From positions 2,907,566-2,971,565 of the forward strand of contig CM044958.1 in assembly GCA_024516035.1 (NCBI GenBank): a stretch of 64,000 nucleotides of DNA, given 5' to 3'. This DNA comes from Bactericera cockerelli (taxonomy: Eukaryota; Arthropoda; Insecta; Hemiptera; Triozidae). Shown one piece after another: positions 24,668 through 33,438 of this stretch (its first letter is position 1; each line of letters begins with the position of its first letter). The translations under genes were made by a program, and so were the position numbers. Under the pieces are notes generated by a model. It was not told the origin of the DNA. It did no database searches and saw only the letters and a program-made list of their open reading frames with translations.

Positions 24668-25015
24668 TAAACCAAGAAATAAACTTCTCACACATACTAG
24701 ACAACTAGGAGTGTGAGCAGGTCAAACTGGTCACAATAGATCTAATAGAGGTCGGTGTGATAATTGGGGCTCTTCTTGTGGGACCCCAACCAGTTCATAA
24801 TAATAATAAAAACTCTTTATAATCGCACCAAAAGAACTACTGAAATTCGTATCTCTAGTCCTAATTTTGTCATGTCCAATGTTTTGACGTCCTGATTTGA
24901 GTTATTCAGACCCGTTTTTTAACCTCCAATCGCTGGAAATGCTGGAAATCGTACCCATTACTTATGAATCTCACGCAGCCGATGGACAGGAATGTTACAT
25001 TTTAAAACCTAAAAC

Positions 25016-25175
25016 TCGTGACGCTGGCTTTTCCCGGCCCCACTCAGGCTGGGTGAGGTCAATGTGAGTAGCAGGTTTGTGAGTTTCCTGCGAATGGAGG
25101 GTAAAACCCCCATCGTGATATGACCATGGCAGTTGAAAGCGACGCTAAACCCCACTTAAAAAAATAAAAAAAAAA
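25016..25175 (+). mobile_element. 5S-derived SINE, 5'-truncated, with TSD
   Basis: It starts in the last bases of the 5S-like head (TCGTGACGCTGGC), then has the full SINE body and an A-rich tail. AACCTAAAAC before and AACCTGAAAC after suggest a 10-bp TSD with one difference. The corresponding place in 19957-21006 lacks it. Confidence 0.8.
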
Positions 25176-25362
25176 CCTGAAACAGATCTCACGAGAAAGT
25201 TTTATGTCACTCAAATTTTACAATCATTCGTCTCTCTTCTGCTTGCTCTTCTTTTTACCTCCTCGTCTTCCATTTTTACTTTGAGTACCCCTTCCCTTTC
25301 CCGTGTCTTTTCTTTCTCTCTGGCTCCCATGTGTTCTCGTTTAGAAAATTAAATCGCAGAGA

Positions 25363-25422
<60 letters not shown>

Positions 25423-25927
25423 GAGAGAGGCGGGAAGTTGCCAAGTCTCTCATTGGTTCTCATTTCTCTCTCCCTCCACTTCTCGCAACCTCCGTGTTCC
25501 GTTTTTTGCGTTCTAAGAAAATGTGGCATTTGAAAAATATATTAGGTACCTCTGCGAGCTCCCGCTTCTGCCGTTCGTCGGGATTTTATTTTGGGTCTCT
25601 GGCAAATATTTATTATTATTATTACCTTAATTTTTTTTCAAACACTTTGTTTTTATTTTTGAAAAAATAATAAGTACATACAGTGAATATGTATACAAAA
25701 AATATTAAAAATGTTATAAGATATTAAATTTAAAAAAAAATTATTAAATTTGGCTTACGTTTTCATCAACAGCGAGGTCGCAGCCTTAGTGGGGCCGGGA
25801 ATAGCCATCATCACCTTTATTCGGGGTTAAGTTGCAACTTAACCCCGGAATTTCTAATAGATAAAGAGTAAAAACTAGAGATGTCTCCAAACATTTCCTT
25901 AAGGTCATTAGATTTATTTTAGGGTTT

Positions 25928-26150
25928 AACATTGCCTTCAACTTACTGGTCATATCACGCAGGTCATTTTATCCTCCATTAGCTGGAAATTCAGAAAACA
26001 GCTACTCAAAATAATCTCACCCAGCCTGAGTGGGGTGGGAAATAGCCAGCATCACAAACAAGGGTTTGAATTTGATTGGTCACCCATTGAAGTCCTAGCC
26101 TCAGTGGACGATGCATTCAGTGAATGAATGAGAACTGGTGTTGAACGTGC
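25928..26150 (-). mobile_element. 5S-derived SINE, old minus-strand copy in the duplicated flank
   Basis: Parallel to 20771-21005 with a few differences. It carries the reverse complement of box C (GGTCACCCATTGAAGTCCTA) and body marks (TCACCCAGCCTGAGTGGGG). Confidence 0.7.
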
Positions 26151-26307
26151 TCTCGACCGATATGCTGGGGTTGTGTGCTGATTCAATGGAATAGGTATAT
26201 GGCAAGAGCGGCATCTTTGCCGTTAGTATAATCCCCCTCCGTGGCTCAGTGGTTAATAATAATAATATAATATCGCCTTATTTAAACTGCCCGATTAGGT
26301 CTATTAG

Positions 26308-26871
26308 CACGTTCGTTACCAAGCCATTTTTTTCAAGTTTTACGTAGGGACCAGGCGGTAAAGTCGCTGTTGCATCCTGGGTACCAAAATTATTTTTTTT
26401 TGCATATTTGGCATCGTATTTGTACAAGAATCAATCCTATATCTGTTCTAATACTAACAACCTACCTCAAAAAGGCCATATATGGATGTCCGGTCCCTCG
26501 TTTAAATTTTTTTTTTTTTTTTTTTTTTTAAGTGGGGTTTAACGTCGCTTTCAACTGCCATGGTCATATCACGACGGGGGTTTTACCCTCCATTCGCAGG
26601 AAACTCACAAACCTGCTACTCACATTGACCTCACCCAGCCTGAGTGGGGCCGGGAAAAGCCAGCGTCACGAGAATTAGAATTAGAATGGTCACCCATCCA
26701 AGTCTTAACCTCGCTGGATGTCGCTTAACTTCGGTGTTCTGAAGGGAACCGGTGTATTCAACATGCCATCGACGCTGGCTCGTTTAAAATTTGATAACAG
26801 CCACATGTGTGTTTTCGGTCCCATAGAAAAACACAATAACATCCACATATGGCCGTTCGGTAACGAACGTG
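26308..26871. mobile_element. piggyBac-type MITE with TTAA target, carrying a nested 5S SINE
   Basis: Inverted ends CACGTTCGTTACC and GGTAACGAACGTG. The right flank is TTAA and the left flank TTAG, where the interrupted T1 SINE predicts TTAA. Without the 5S-SINE insert it is about 285 bp with no coding capacity. TTAA-specific insertion is the hallmark of piggyBac transposases; the family assignment is inference. Confidence 0.75.
26507..26779 (-). mobile_element. 5S rRNA-derived SINE, full-length, with TSD
   Basis: Minus-strand copy from poly(T) through GGGGTTTAACGTCGCTTTCA, the body and 5S-like head to GACGCTGGC at 26779. CTCGTTTAAATTT before and CTCGTTTAAAATTT after give a TSD with one length difference. 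It is nested in the MITE, which is nested in a T1 SINE. Confidence 0.9.
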
Positions 26872-27028
26872 TTAAGTCCCATTATTCCAGAAGACGCATT
26901 ATTGTGTGGTAAAAATCCCAAATGGGAGTATAACTTGTCATGTGGCGGCAGAGTTTCGAACCCACGACCTCTGGATTCACAGAGTGCTGCCTTTACAACT
27001 GAGCTGCCGGGACGGACTGAGCTACCGG

Positions 27029-27162
27029 GAGGTTAAGAGCATTGGTTGCTGACCCGGAGGTTGCGAGTTCGAATCTCGGCCTGAGCGGAAAATTCTGACC
27101 GAGTTTTTCCGTTTTCCGGGAATAGTATGGATGTAAAGGTACTTTTTTTTAAAAAAAAAAAC

Positions 27163-27207
<45 letters not shown>

Positions 27208-27210
27208 AGA
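27029..27210 (+). mobile_element. tRNA-like retroposon head plus A/T homopolymer tract
   Basis: GAGGTTAAGAGCATTGGTTG and GGTTGCGAGTTCGAATCTCG look like A and B boxes with an unpaired acceptor stem. It is followed at 27140-27210 by long A and T runs, typical of retroposon tails. A tRNA gene is not supported. Confidence 0.45.
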
Positions 27211-27214
27211 ACTA

Positions 27215-28750
27215 TAATCCCCACCATGCCCGACCAATGATCACACCGCCATCCTGAAACGGAATAATACAGCAGGGGTGGATTTTCACGTCACAGGGGC
27301 TTAGTATGTATATGAGCAAGATGAAAGACAAGGATGATGGGGGTGGATGGGGGTGGGGTGGACATGATGATGATAAATAATTAGAGCCCGGATTCAGAGC
27401 AATTGCAAATTAGAATAGGTATGCGATTGTACATATTTTGGTGAATTTTACCAATTTTGCATATTTCAACAAAAAATTGGTTATTTCGTATATGTATATT
27501 CAATATCTTGAGGTTAATCAAAAAAATCACTCGAAAATCTCATTTTTGTTTTATTTTCTTTACGATATTTTTTTTTTACTTATTTTGTATATAAGTTCTT
27601 CATATTTTAGAGGTTTTGTGTATATTCTCGCATATTTTTTTGCTTTTTGACACAATTGTCTGTATTATAGCATATTTTCGACATTTTTGGCTGCACAAAA
27701 TCCGGCCTCTAATGCTAATGAATGATTACGCAAATGGTGATCGTGGTGAGGAGAGGGCCTGATGAACTATTGATGTTCCACAGAGTAGATCCTAGTGTTT
27801 GAACAAATGAACATTTACCTTTGGACACAGTTATTTTGTCAAGAGCAAGTAAACAGCGAAAAGACGTGGAATTAAAAAAAAGTGGTATTTTTTTACATAA
27901 TTTATCTAACGCCTAGCAAGTAGGCAATAGCCATGCAGGTATTTGTGGTAATCACTTTCGTCCACAATTACTCTAACTCGCACACCGCTAAATTTTCACC
28001 CGACTTGGAACTCGAACCACCGACCTCCAGGTTACGAGTCCGCCGCTTTACCGCCAAGTTACTGAGGTCGATCCGTTAGCAAGGATCTTGCACTTATTGC
28101 AACATTGTCTCGCAACGTTCTATGCTCCACTCTTTAGGATCAAGTGTGATCCAACCCCACGGACTCCGCAACACTTTGCAACACTTCCCAGTTAAAATTT
28201 AATAAAAAACGTTGCCCATCAAAATTTTGCACTCAGTGAGAGCCTGGCTTTAGAAAGACCAACAATGAATAAAAATTTCAGAGTCTTCAGGACAATGACG
28301 CGTAAAATCCGTTTACAACCGCCGCAGATGTGACATGTCTCAATTTTCCCGCCGAAAACTTTACGATCGGGGAAAAATGCAGCAGCGAGGGTTTCCCATA
28401 GAGGAGGAGGAGGGGGGGCACGCATTGGAAAATGCATCCTGGACAAGTTTAGTGCTATTGCAAAAGCTCAGAGGGGATTTTCTTCTAACCCATTGCGTTC
28501 TGGCAGGGTCCAGGATCTGAGTTAAAAAACCCCAGATCCTGGAATAATGGAAGATGACAAGCGATGTCCTGTATTTATTTTTCATTTCGAGATTAATAAT
28601 TAATATCATCTCGAATGAGAGAATAGACAAATTCCAAAGTACCTATACGTTAAAAAGCTAAAAAATATTACCGTGACAGACTTTGAAGAAAAAAATCGCG
28701 TTTTTAACTTAAACTAAGTAGATAACCAAGAGATAATAATCATACAAATT
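27215..28750. other. No gene recognised; T4 SINE fragment at about 27930-28078 (minus)
   Basis: The fragment contains GGAACTCGAACCACCGACCT and GAGTCCGCCGCTTTACCG, the T4 head reversed. A perfect 10-bp hairpin, CCAGGATCTG...CAGATCCTGG, lies at 28510-28542. Nothing else was recognised. Confidence 0.45.
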
Positions 28751-28754
28751 TATT

Positions 28755-28914
28755 ATGCTCGACTAGGCCTAATGAGTCTCATTATTCCAGCAGTAAGACC
28801 AAGACGAATTATCATAAATGGTGAAAATCCCAAATTGGAGAATAACTTGCCATGTCTCGGTTGGGATTTCGAACCCGCGACCTCTGGATTAACAGACCAC
28901 TGAGCTACTGGAAC
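28755..28914 (-). mobile_element. tRNA-headed SINE, family T1
   Basis: Minus-strand copy with CTCGACTAGGCCTAATGAG, CATTATTCCAGCAGTAAG, the reversed B box TTTCGAACCCGCGACC and ACTGAGCTACTGG. The acceptor end is eroded. Confidence 0.65.
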
Positions 28915-29046
28915 AAAGAAATTCTACTGCGGCCTGAAACAATAATTATTATTAATTTTTTATCTCAGATTAGTAGCTGGCTTTTTTTCTTTCTTCAATT
29001 TAGCTAGGTAGATATGTATTAGTATTACCCTGGTAGTTAGAATGTA

Positions 29047-29120
29047 GATAATGTTCTTACTGCTGGAATAATGGGACTTAATAGTCCTAATCGGGCAGTA
29101 TAAATAAGGCGATATTATTA
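29047..29120 (+). mobile_element. SINE family T1, 3' fragment
   Basis: CTGCTGGAATAATGGGACTT then TAGTCCTAATCGGGCAGTAT and AAGGCGATATTATTATA match the T1 body end in plus orientation. The tRNA-like head is missing, so it is 5'-truncated. Confidence 0.6.
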
Positions 29121-29269
29121 TATTTGGTATCAAGAAGCAAAGCTGTTCTCATGACCGGGAATCGAACCCGGTCCTCAGAGGGGACAGCGAGACGCCAAGG
29201 GTTATTCCAGGACGCGGCATTTCATCCGCGCCTGCGCACTCACTGCTTCATGTAGTCAGGGATTTTCCT

Positions 29270-30200
29270 TTCTCCCTCCCACAGTAATCTCTCCCTCCCT
29301 TTCCATAGTGAATAGTCCCTTCATCATCCTCAATCTTCCTTTCCGATTTAATGTCTCCCTCCCTGTGCATAGTGTATAAAGTCTCCCTCCCTCTCTATAG
29401 TTTCCTTCATTTTCTCCCCCTCCCACTCTAATCTCTCCCTCCCTTTCCATAGTGAATAGTCTCCTCCCTTCACCATCCTCAATCTTCTTTCCCGCTCTAA
29501 TGTCTCCCTCCCTGTGCATAGTGTATAAAGACTTCCTCCCTCTCTATAGTTTCCTTCATTTTCTCTCCCTCCCACTCTAATCTCTCCCTCCCTTTCCATG
29601 GTGAATAGTCTCCTCCCTTCACCATCCTCAATCTTCCTTTCCGATTTAATGTCTCCCTGTCTGTGCATAGTGTATATAAAGACTTCCTCCCTCTCTATAG
29701 TTTCCTTCTGTTTCTCTCCCCCTCACAGTAATCTCTCTCTCCCTTTCCATAAGTGAATACTCTCGTCGCTTTACCATTTTCAATCTTTCTTCCCGATCTA
29801 ATGTCTCTCTCCCTCTCCCTAGTGTAGAAAGTCTCCCTCCCTCTCTATAGTTTCTTTCATTTTCTCTCCCTCCCATTCTAATCTCTCCCTCCTTTTCCAT
29901 AGTGAATAGTCTCCTCCCTTTACCATTCTCCATCTCCTTTCCCGATATAATGTCTCCCTCCCTCTCCGTAGTGTATAAAGTCTCCCTCCCTCTCTATAGT
30001 TTCCTTAATTTTCTCTCCCTCCCACTCTAATCTCTCCCTCCCTTTCCATAGTGAATAGTCTCCTCCCTTTACCATTCTCAATCTTCTTTCCCGATATAAT
30101 GTCTCCCTCCCTGTGCATCATAGAGTATAAATTCTTCCTCCCTCTCTATAGTTTCCTTCTGTTTCTCTTCCTCTCACAGTAATCTCTCCCTCCCACTCCA
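29270..30200. repeat. ~150-bp pyrimidine-rich satellite, about six units
   Basis: AGTGTATAAAGTCTCCCTCC or variants recur at about 29371, 29521, 29667, 29821, 29972 and 30122. Each is followed by CTCTATAGTTTCCTTC, CCACTCTAATCTCTCCCTCC and AGTGAATAGTCTCCTCCCTT. The period and order are regular; units differ by a few bases. Antisense Glu/Arg/Gly-rich frames here are periodic artefacts. Confidence 0.85.
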
Positions 30201-30449
30201 TAGTGGGATTTACAATTTGATTATTTTATTCAGTGACAATTTTCATGATATAAAATCTGACATCTATTTGACATTGATCAACATTTTCATTTATTTTAAA
30301 CAATTAATAATTTAAACTAATATGTACCAACTTTTCATGTCATTTTATTTAACTTCTTCATCTGTATTTTCCTTTGAATTTCTTTTTATATTAATATTAG
30401 TATTAAGACTAGGGTCACATTGTAAAACTGGGTATCTCCCGTTAACTTA

Positions 30450-30480
<31 letters not shown>

Positions 30481-31195
30481 GTGTATAATTCTCCCTCCCT
30501 CTCCACAGTGTATAGTCTTCCTTCCTTTCTATAGTTTTCTCCCTCTTCTCTCTCCCTCCCTTTAAAAATCCTCAGTGATTTTTCCTAACTTCTTCTTCCT
30601 GTAAAATCTACCTCTTAAGGGTTGGGTCGAAGAGATTGCCAAAGGCAATAATTTTACTCTTTAGTTGGGACTTGTAATTATATATTTATTTTTTCTGTTT
30701 TTCTTTTATATTGTTTCCAATTTTGTATTTTTATTTGTAATTATCTGTTTCTATATAATGTCCTTATTTATAAAGTGTATGATACTGTATGATAATAATA
30801 CCTCAACTAGTTTAGATCATCCCAATATAAAGCCTAGTTTCCTTCCTATATTGTCTCCCTCCCACTATAAAGTCCACCTCCCATTCTATACTATCCTTCT
30901 CTCTCTTTCTCTCACCTCTCCTACTATTCCTCCAGTTCAGAACTCTCCCTCCTCTTCTCTGCCTCTGTCTTTCCTTCCTCTTTCTCCCTCTCTTGCTCTT
31001 TCTTCCCTCTGTTCCCTTCTCTTTTGCTCTTTGAAATGGGGAGGAATACCTCCTCCCCATTCTAAACTCTCCCTCTTTTTCTCTACTATACACTCCTCTG
31101 TTGCCCACAGCGACTACTACCTTCCTTTCTCTGCTCTCCCTGAAACTTTTTCTCTCCCTCTTCCTATACTTTTTCTCTCATTCTCGAGTCCTTTC
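30201..31195. other. Non-coding; (AAAT)n near 30450, LINE-tail-like retroposon at about 30605-30790 (plus), then CT-rich DNA
   Basis: The retroposon reads GGGTTGGGTCGAAGAGATTGC and CAAAGGCAATAATTTTACTC, the complement of the family end at 45249 and 53579. CT-rich sequence resumes until 31195. Confidence 0.5.
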
Positions 31196-31199
31196 AAAT

Positions 31200-31414
31200 A
31201 AATTTCCCCTCGTTCGCAAATTTCCCATCCCAGACAGCGCCGAAAAAGCGCAACTTTTCTCATTCCCCAAGTTCAGAGAGTTCCATTTACTTTCGAACGT
31301 CTTTCAAGGCTTTTAATTTTGTGCTGAAGTTTTTGTCTGTGGTTCTAGTTTGATGAGGAGAGAGGAGATTCGGTTTTGACCCACCCACCATGTCCTGATG
31401 AGCACACAGAACGG
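31200..31414 (+). other. Possible 5' untranslated exon of the PPxY gene
   Basis: Composition changes to a mixed, non-repetitive stretch that ends ACACAGAACGG followed by GTGAGTGG, a strong donor consensus at 31415. A minimal upstream frame, ATG TCC TGA, sits in a good context (CCCACCATG) near 31389. Linking it to the acceptor array and the coding exon at 36260 is inference from order and strand only. Confidence 0.3.
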
Positions 31415-31763
31415 GTGAGTGGCTTTGTCATGAGGTAGATGAGTGTTTGATAGTTGCAACAATTAACGAGACTTTGTTTAGACTTTGAAAGTAAGGGGTT
31501 TGGTCTGCAGGAATTCAATGTTTATTATACGTATATGTATAGAAAACAATTAAAATGTTGAATTAAATAGAGTAATTATGTATTGTATTTTAATACTCTG
31601 TGTACCATACTGTTTTGAGTGACAAACAAATAAAATGTTGCATTGAATTGAATTAAAAAGAGTATTTGTAATGTATTTTAATACTTTATGTACCATATTG
31701 TTTTGAGTAACAAACAATTAAAATGTTGAATTGAATTGAATTAAGTAGAGTAATTGTAATGCA

Positions 31764-32027
31764 TTTTTTTTTTTTTAAAGTGGGGTTTAACGTCGCTTTC
31801 AACTGCCATGGTCATATCACGACGGGGGTTTTACCCTCCATTCGCAGGAAACTCACAAACCTGCTACTCACATTGACCTCACCCAGCCTGAGTGGGGCCG
31901 GGAAAAGCCAGCGTCACGAGAATTAGAATTTGAATGGTCACCCATCCAAGTCTTAACTTCGCTGGATGTCGCTTAACTTCGGTGTTCTGAAGGGAACCGG
32001 TGTATTCAACATGCCATCGACGCTGGC
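31764..32027 (-). mobile_element. 5S rRNA-derived SINE, full-length, with TSD
   Basis: Minus-strand copy from poly(T) (31764) to GCTGGC at 32027, with clear 5S-like head and body. TGTAATGCATTT occurs immediately on both sides, a 12-bp TSD. Confidence 0.92.
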
Positions 32028-32351
32028 TGTAATGCATTTTAATACTCTGTGAACCATACTGTTTCGAGTAACAAACAATTAAAATGTTGAATTGAATTTA
32101 ATAGAGTAATTGTAATGTAAGTATTTTAATACTATTGTACCATATTGTTTTGAGTGGCAAATTTTCAAATCTGTGGCTTTCTCTTACCTCGTTATGTTTT
32201 CTCTTACCTCGATCGTTACATTGGCAAGGGTAAATTTATTGTTTGGTGGAAGAGAAAGCTATGGTCTCTTTGACCTCGTCCCAAGGTTCACTTTGTTTTA
32301 TGTCGCTTTACAATTAGATGGTGTTATGTAATGTTACAAAAACTTTAGTTA

Positions 32352-32690
32352 CAACTAGATGGTGATATCACGATGGGTTTTTTACCCTCCATTTGGCTGG
32401 AATCTCACAAATCAACTCAAATTAACCTCACTAAGACTGAGTGGGCCAGCGTCGATGGCATGTTGAATACACAGGTTCCCTTCAGAACACCGAAGTTAAG
32501 CGACATCCAGCGAGGTTAAGACTTGGATGGGTGACCATTCAAATTCTAATTCTCGTGACGCTGGCTTTTCCCGGCTCCACTCAGGCTGGGTGAGGTCAAT
32601 GTGAGTAGCAGGTTTGTGAGTTTCCTGCGAATGGAGGGTAAAACCCCGTCGTGATATGACCATGGCATTTGAAAGCGACGTTAAACCCCA

Positions 32691-32720
<30 letters not shown>
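32352..32720 (+). mobile_element. 5S rRNA-derived SINE (plus, 32445-32720) inserted into an older minus copy
   Basis: The plus copy has head, body and a long poly(A). AAGACTGAGTGGG occurs at 32433-32445 and 32721-32733, a 13-bp TSD. The target itself is the body of an older minus-strand 5S SINE (32352-32445: GATGGTGATATCACGATGGG, TTAACCTCACTAAGACTGAG), so the family has inserted into itself. Confidence 0.92.
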
Positions 32721-32724
<4 letters not shown>

Positions 32725-32734
32725 CTGAGTGGGA

Positions 32735-32870
32735 GTGCATAAATTTTTCCTCATTAATTTAAGTTTGTGACCACATAATAATAAGACTCTAAAGGTTAGG
32801 TTGTAGAAAATGCTTTGAGCATTAACCTCGCCAGTTGGTTACCACTAAGAGTGTTATTATTATTATTAAA
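32735..32870 (+). mobile_element. SINE family T3, 3' part
   Basis: TTTTTCCTCATTAATTTAAG, GTTTGTGACCACATAATAAT and GGTTGTAGAAAATGCTTTGA, then a (TTA)n tail. This matches the body of the full copy at 51021-51240. Confidence 0.6.
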
Positions 32871-33137
32871 AGCGACTGTCCTTGTACAATTGTACATATC
32901 TACTTGCAGATTATTTTAGCATGAGATTTGTTGGTAATTTTTTTAGCAAGTTACATGGAAATAAAAACTTGTTGCTTATGATACGATAAAAACAAGATAA
33001 GACAAGAACATTTTCGCGAAATGAACTTTTTCATTCGATAACTGGAGTGATACCAGTTTTCCAATATGTCAAGTATAAAATACAACTGATTTACTTACAG
33101 TGTTAAAACTGATAAAGAGTGTTAATATTATTATTTT

Positions 33138-33438
33138 AAGTAGTCACTGTGGCAGAGCGAGTTAGCGCGCTAGGCAGTGCACACATGGTGACCTGGGTTC
33201 GATTCCCAGCGTAGGAGGATTTTTTCTGCTCTGTACTTGGATGTTCCGGGTCCACTTATACCTCGTGAGGAAAAATGAGTAGCTGCTTTGATGTGAAGCA
33301 GCGACCAGTGGCAGAATCTTAGGCAAAAAAAATAATACAAGATATTGTAAATTAAAGTAGTAAAGTCCTATTATTCTGGGCTACTCACTAATTGTGACAT
33401 AATAACACAAAGAAAAAGCATTATTATTATTATTATCC
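33138..33438 (+). mobile_element. tRNA-headed SINE, family T2, full-length
   Basis: The head is TAGTCACTGTGGCAGAGCGA and GTTAGCGCGCTAGGCAG, with B box GGTTCGATTCCCAGC. The body has TTTTTTCTGCTCTGTACTTG, CCTCGTGAGGAAAAATGAG and CGACCAGTGGCAGAATC. The tail is (ATT)n. Almost the same sequence occurs at 62600-62905. Confidence 0.85.

Larger units (their letters stand above)
16550..24810 (+). mobile_element. LINE A: full-length non-LTR retrotransposon with EN, RT and RNase H, interrupted by a 2.7-kb block
   Basis: The element is bounded by a 13-bp TSD, AACTCTTTATAAT, at 16537-16549 and 24811-24823. Its parts in order are a 5' untranslated region of about 510 bases, ORF1 (17061-18347), ORF2 starting one base after the ORF1 stop (TAAAATG), a 3' untranslated region and a (TAA)n tail at about 24796-24810. 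The coding set (DUF4780-like ORF1; ORF2 with APE-type endonuclease, reverse transcriptase, RNase H and a C-terminal Cys/His knuckle) suggests the I/LOA/R1 side of non-LTR elements. The clade is inference. A block at 19322-22008 interrupts it; without the block the element is about 5.57 kb. ORF2 also has a one-base frame break near 22550. Confidence 0.85.
24811..26150. repeat. Duplicate of 19957-21006 (right flank of LINE A)
   Basis: It starts at the TSD and follows 19957 onward with scattered substitutions and indels: CAATCATTCGTCTCTCTTC, a (GA)n tract, CGGGAAGTTGCCAAGTCTC and the old minus 5S-SINE. It differs by an extra 270 bases (24906-25178, including a 5'-truncated 5S-SINE) and by (GA)n length. 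After 26150 it continues with unique sequence where the other copy jumps into ORF2. Confidence 0.85.
26242..27015 (-). mobile_element. tRNA-headed SINE, family T1, split by a MITE
   Basis: The two halves, 26262-26307 (CCGATTAGGTCTATTAG) and 26872-27015 (TTAAGTCCCATTATTCC through CTGAGCTGCCGGGAC), join into one T1 element. The TTAA at the join is the MITE's target. The tRNA-like head is at about 26938-27015 on the minus strand. Confidence 0.75.

Noticed and set aside
28219..28630. Small antisense frames with Cys residues (CHICGGC)
   Set aside because: No conserved spacing, no splice context and no support from neighbouring sequence.
29256..29933. Antisense Glu/Arg/Gly-rich frames of about 90-105 codons
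   Set aside because: Period equals the ~150-bp satellite; they repeat the same peptide.
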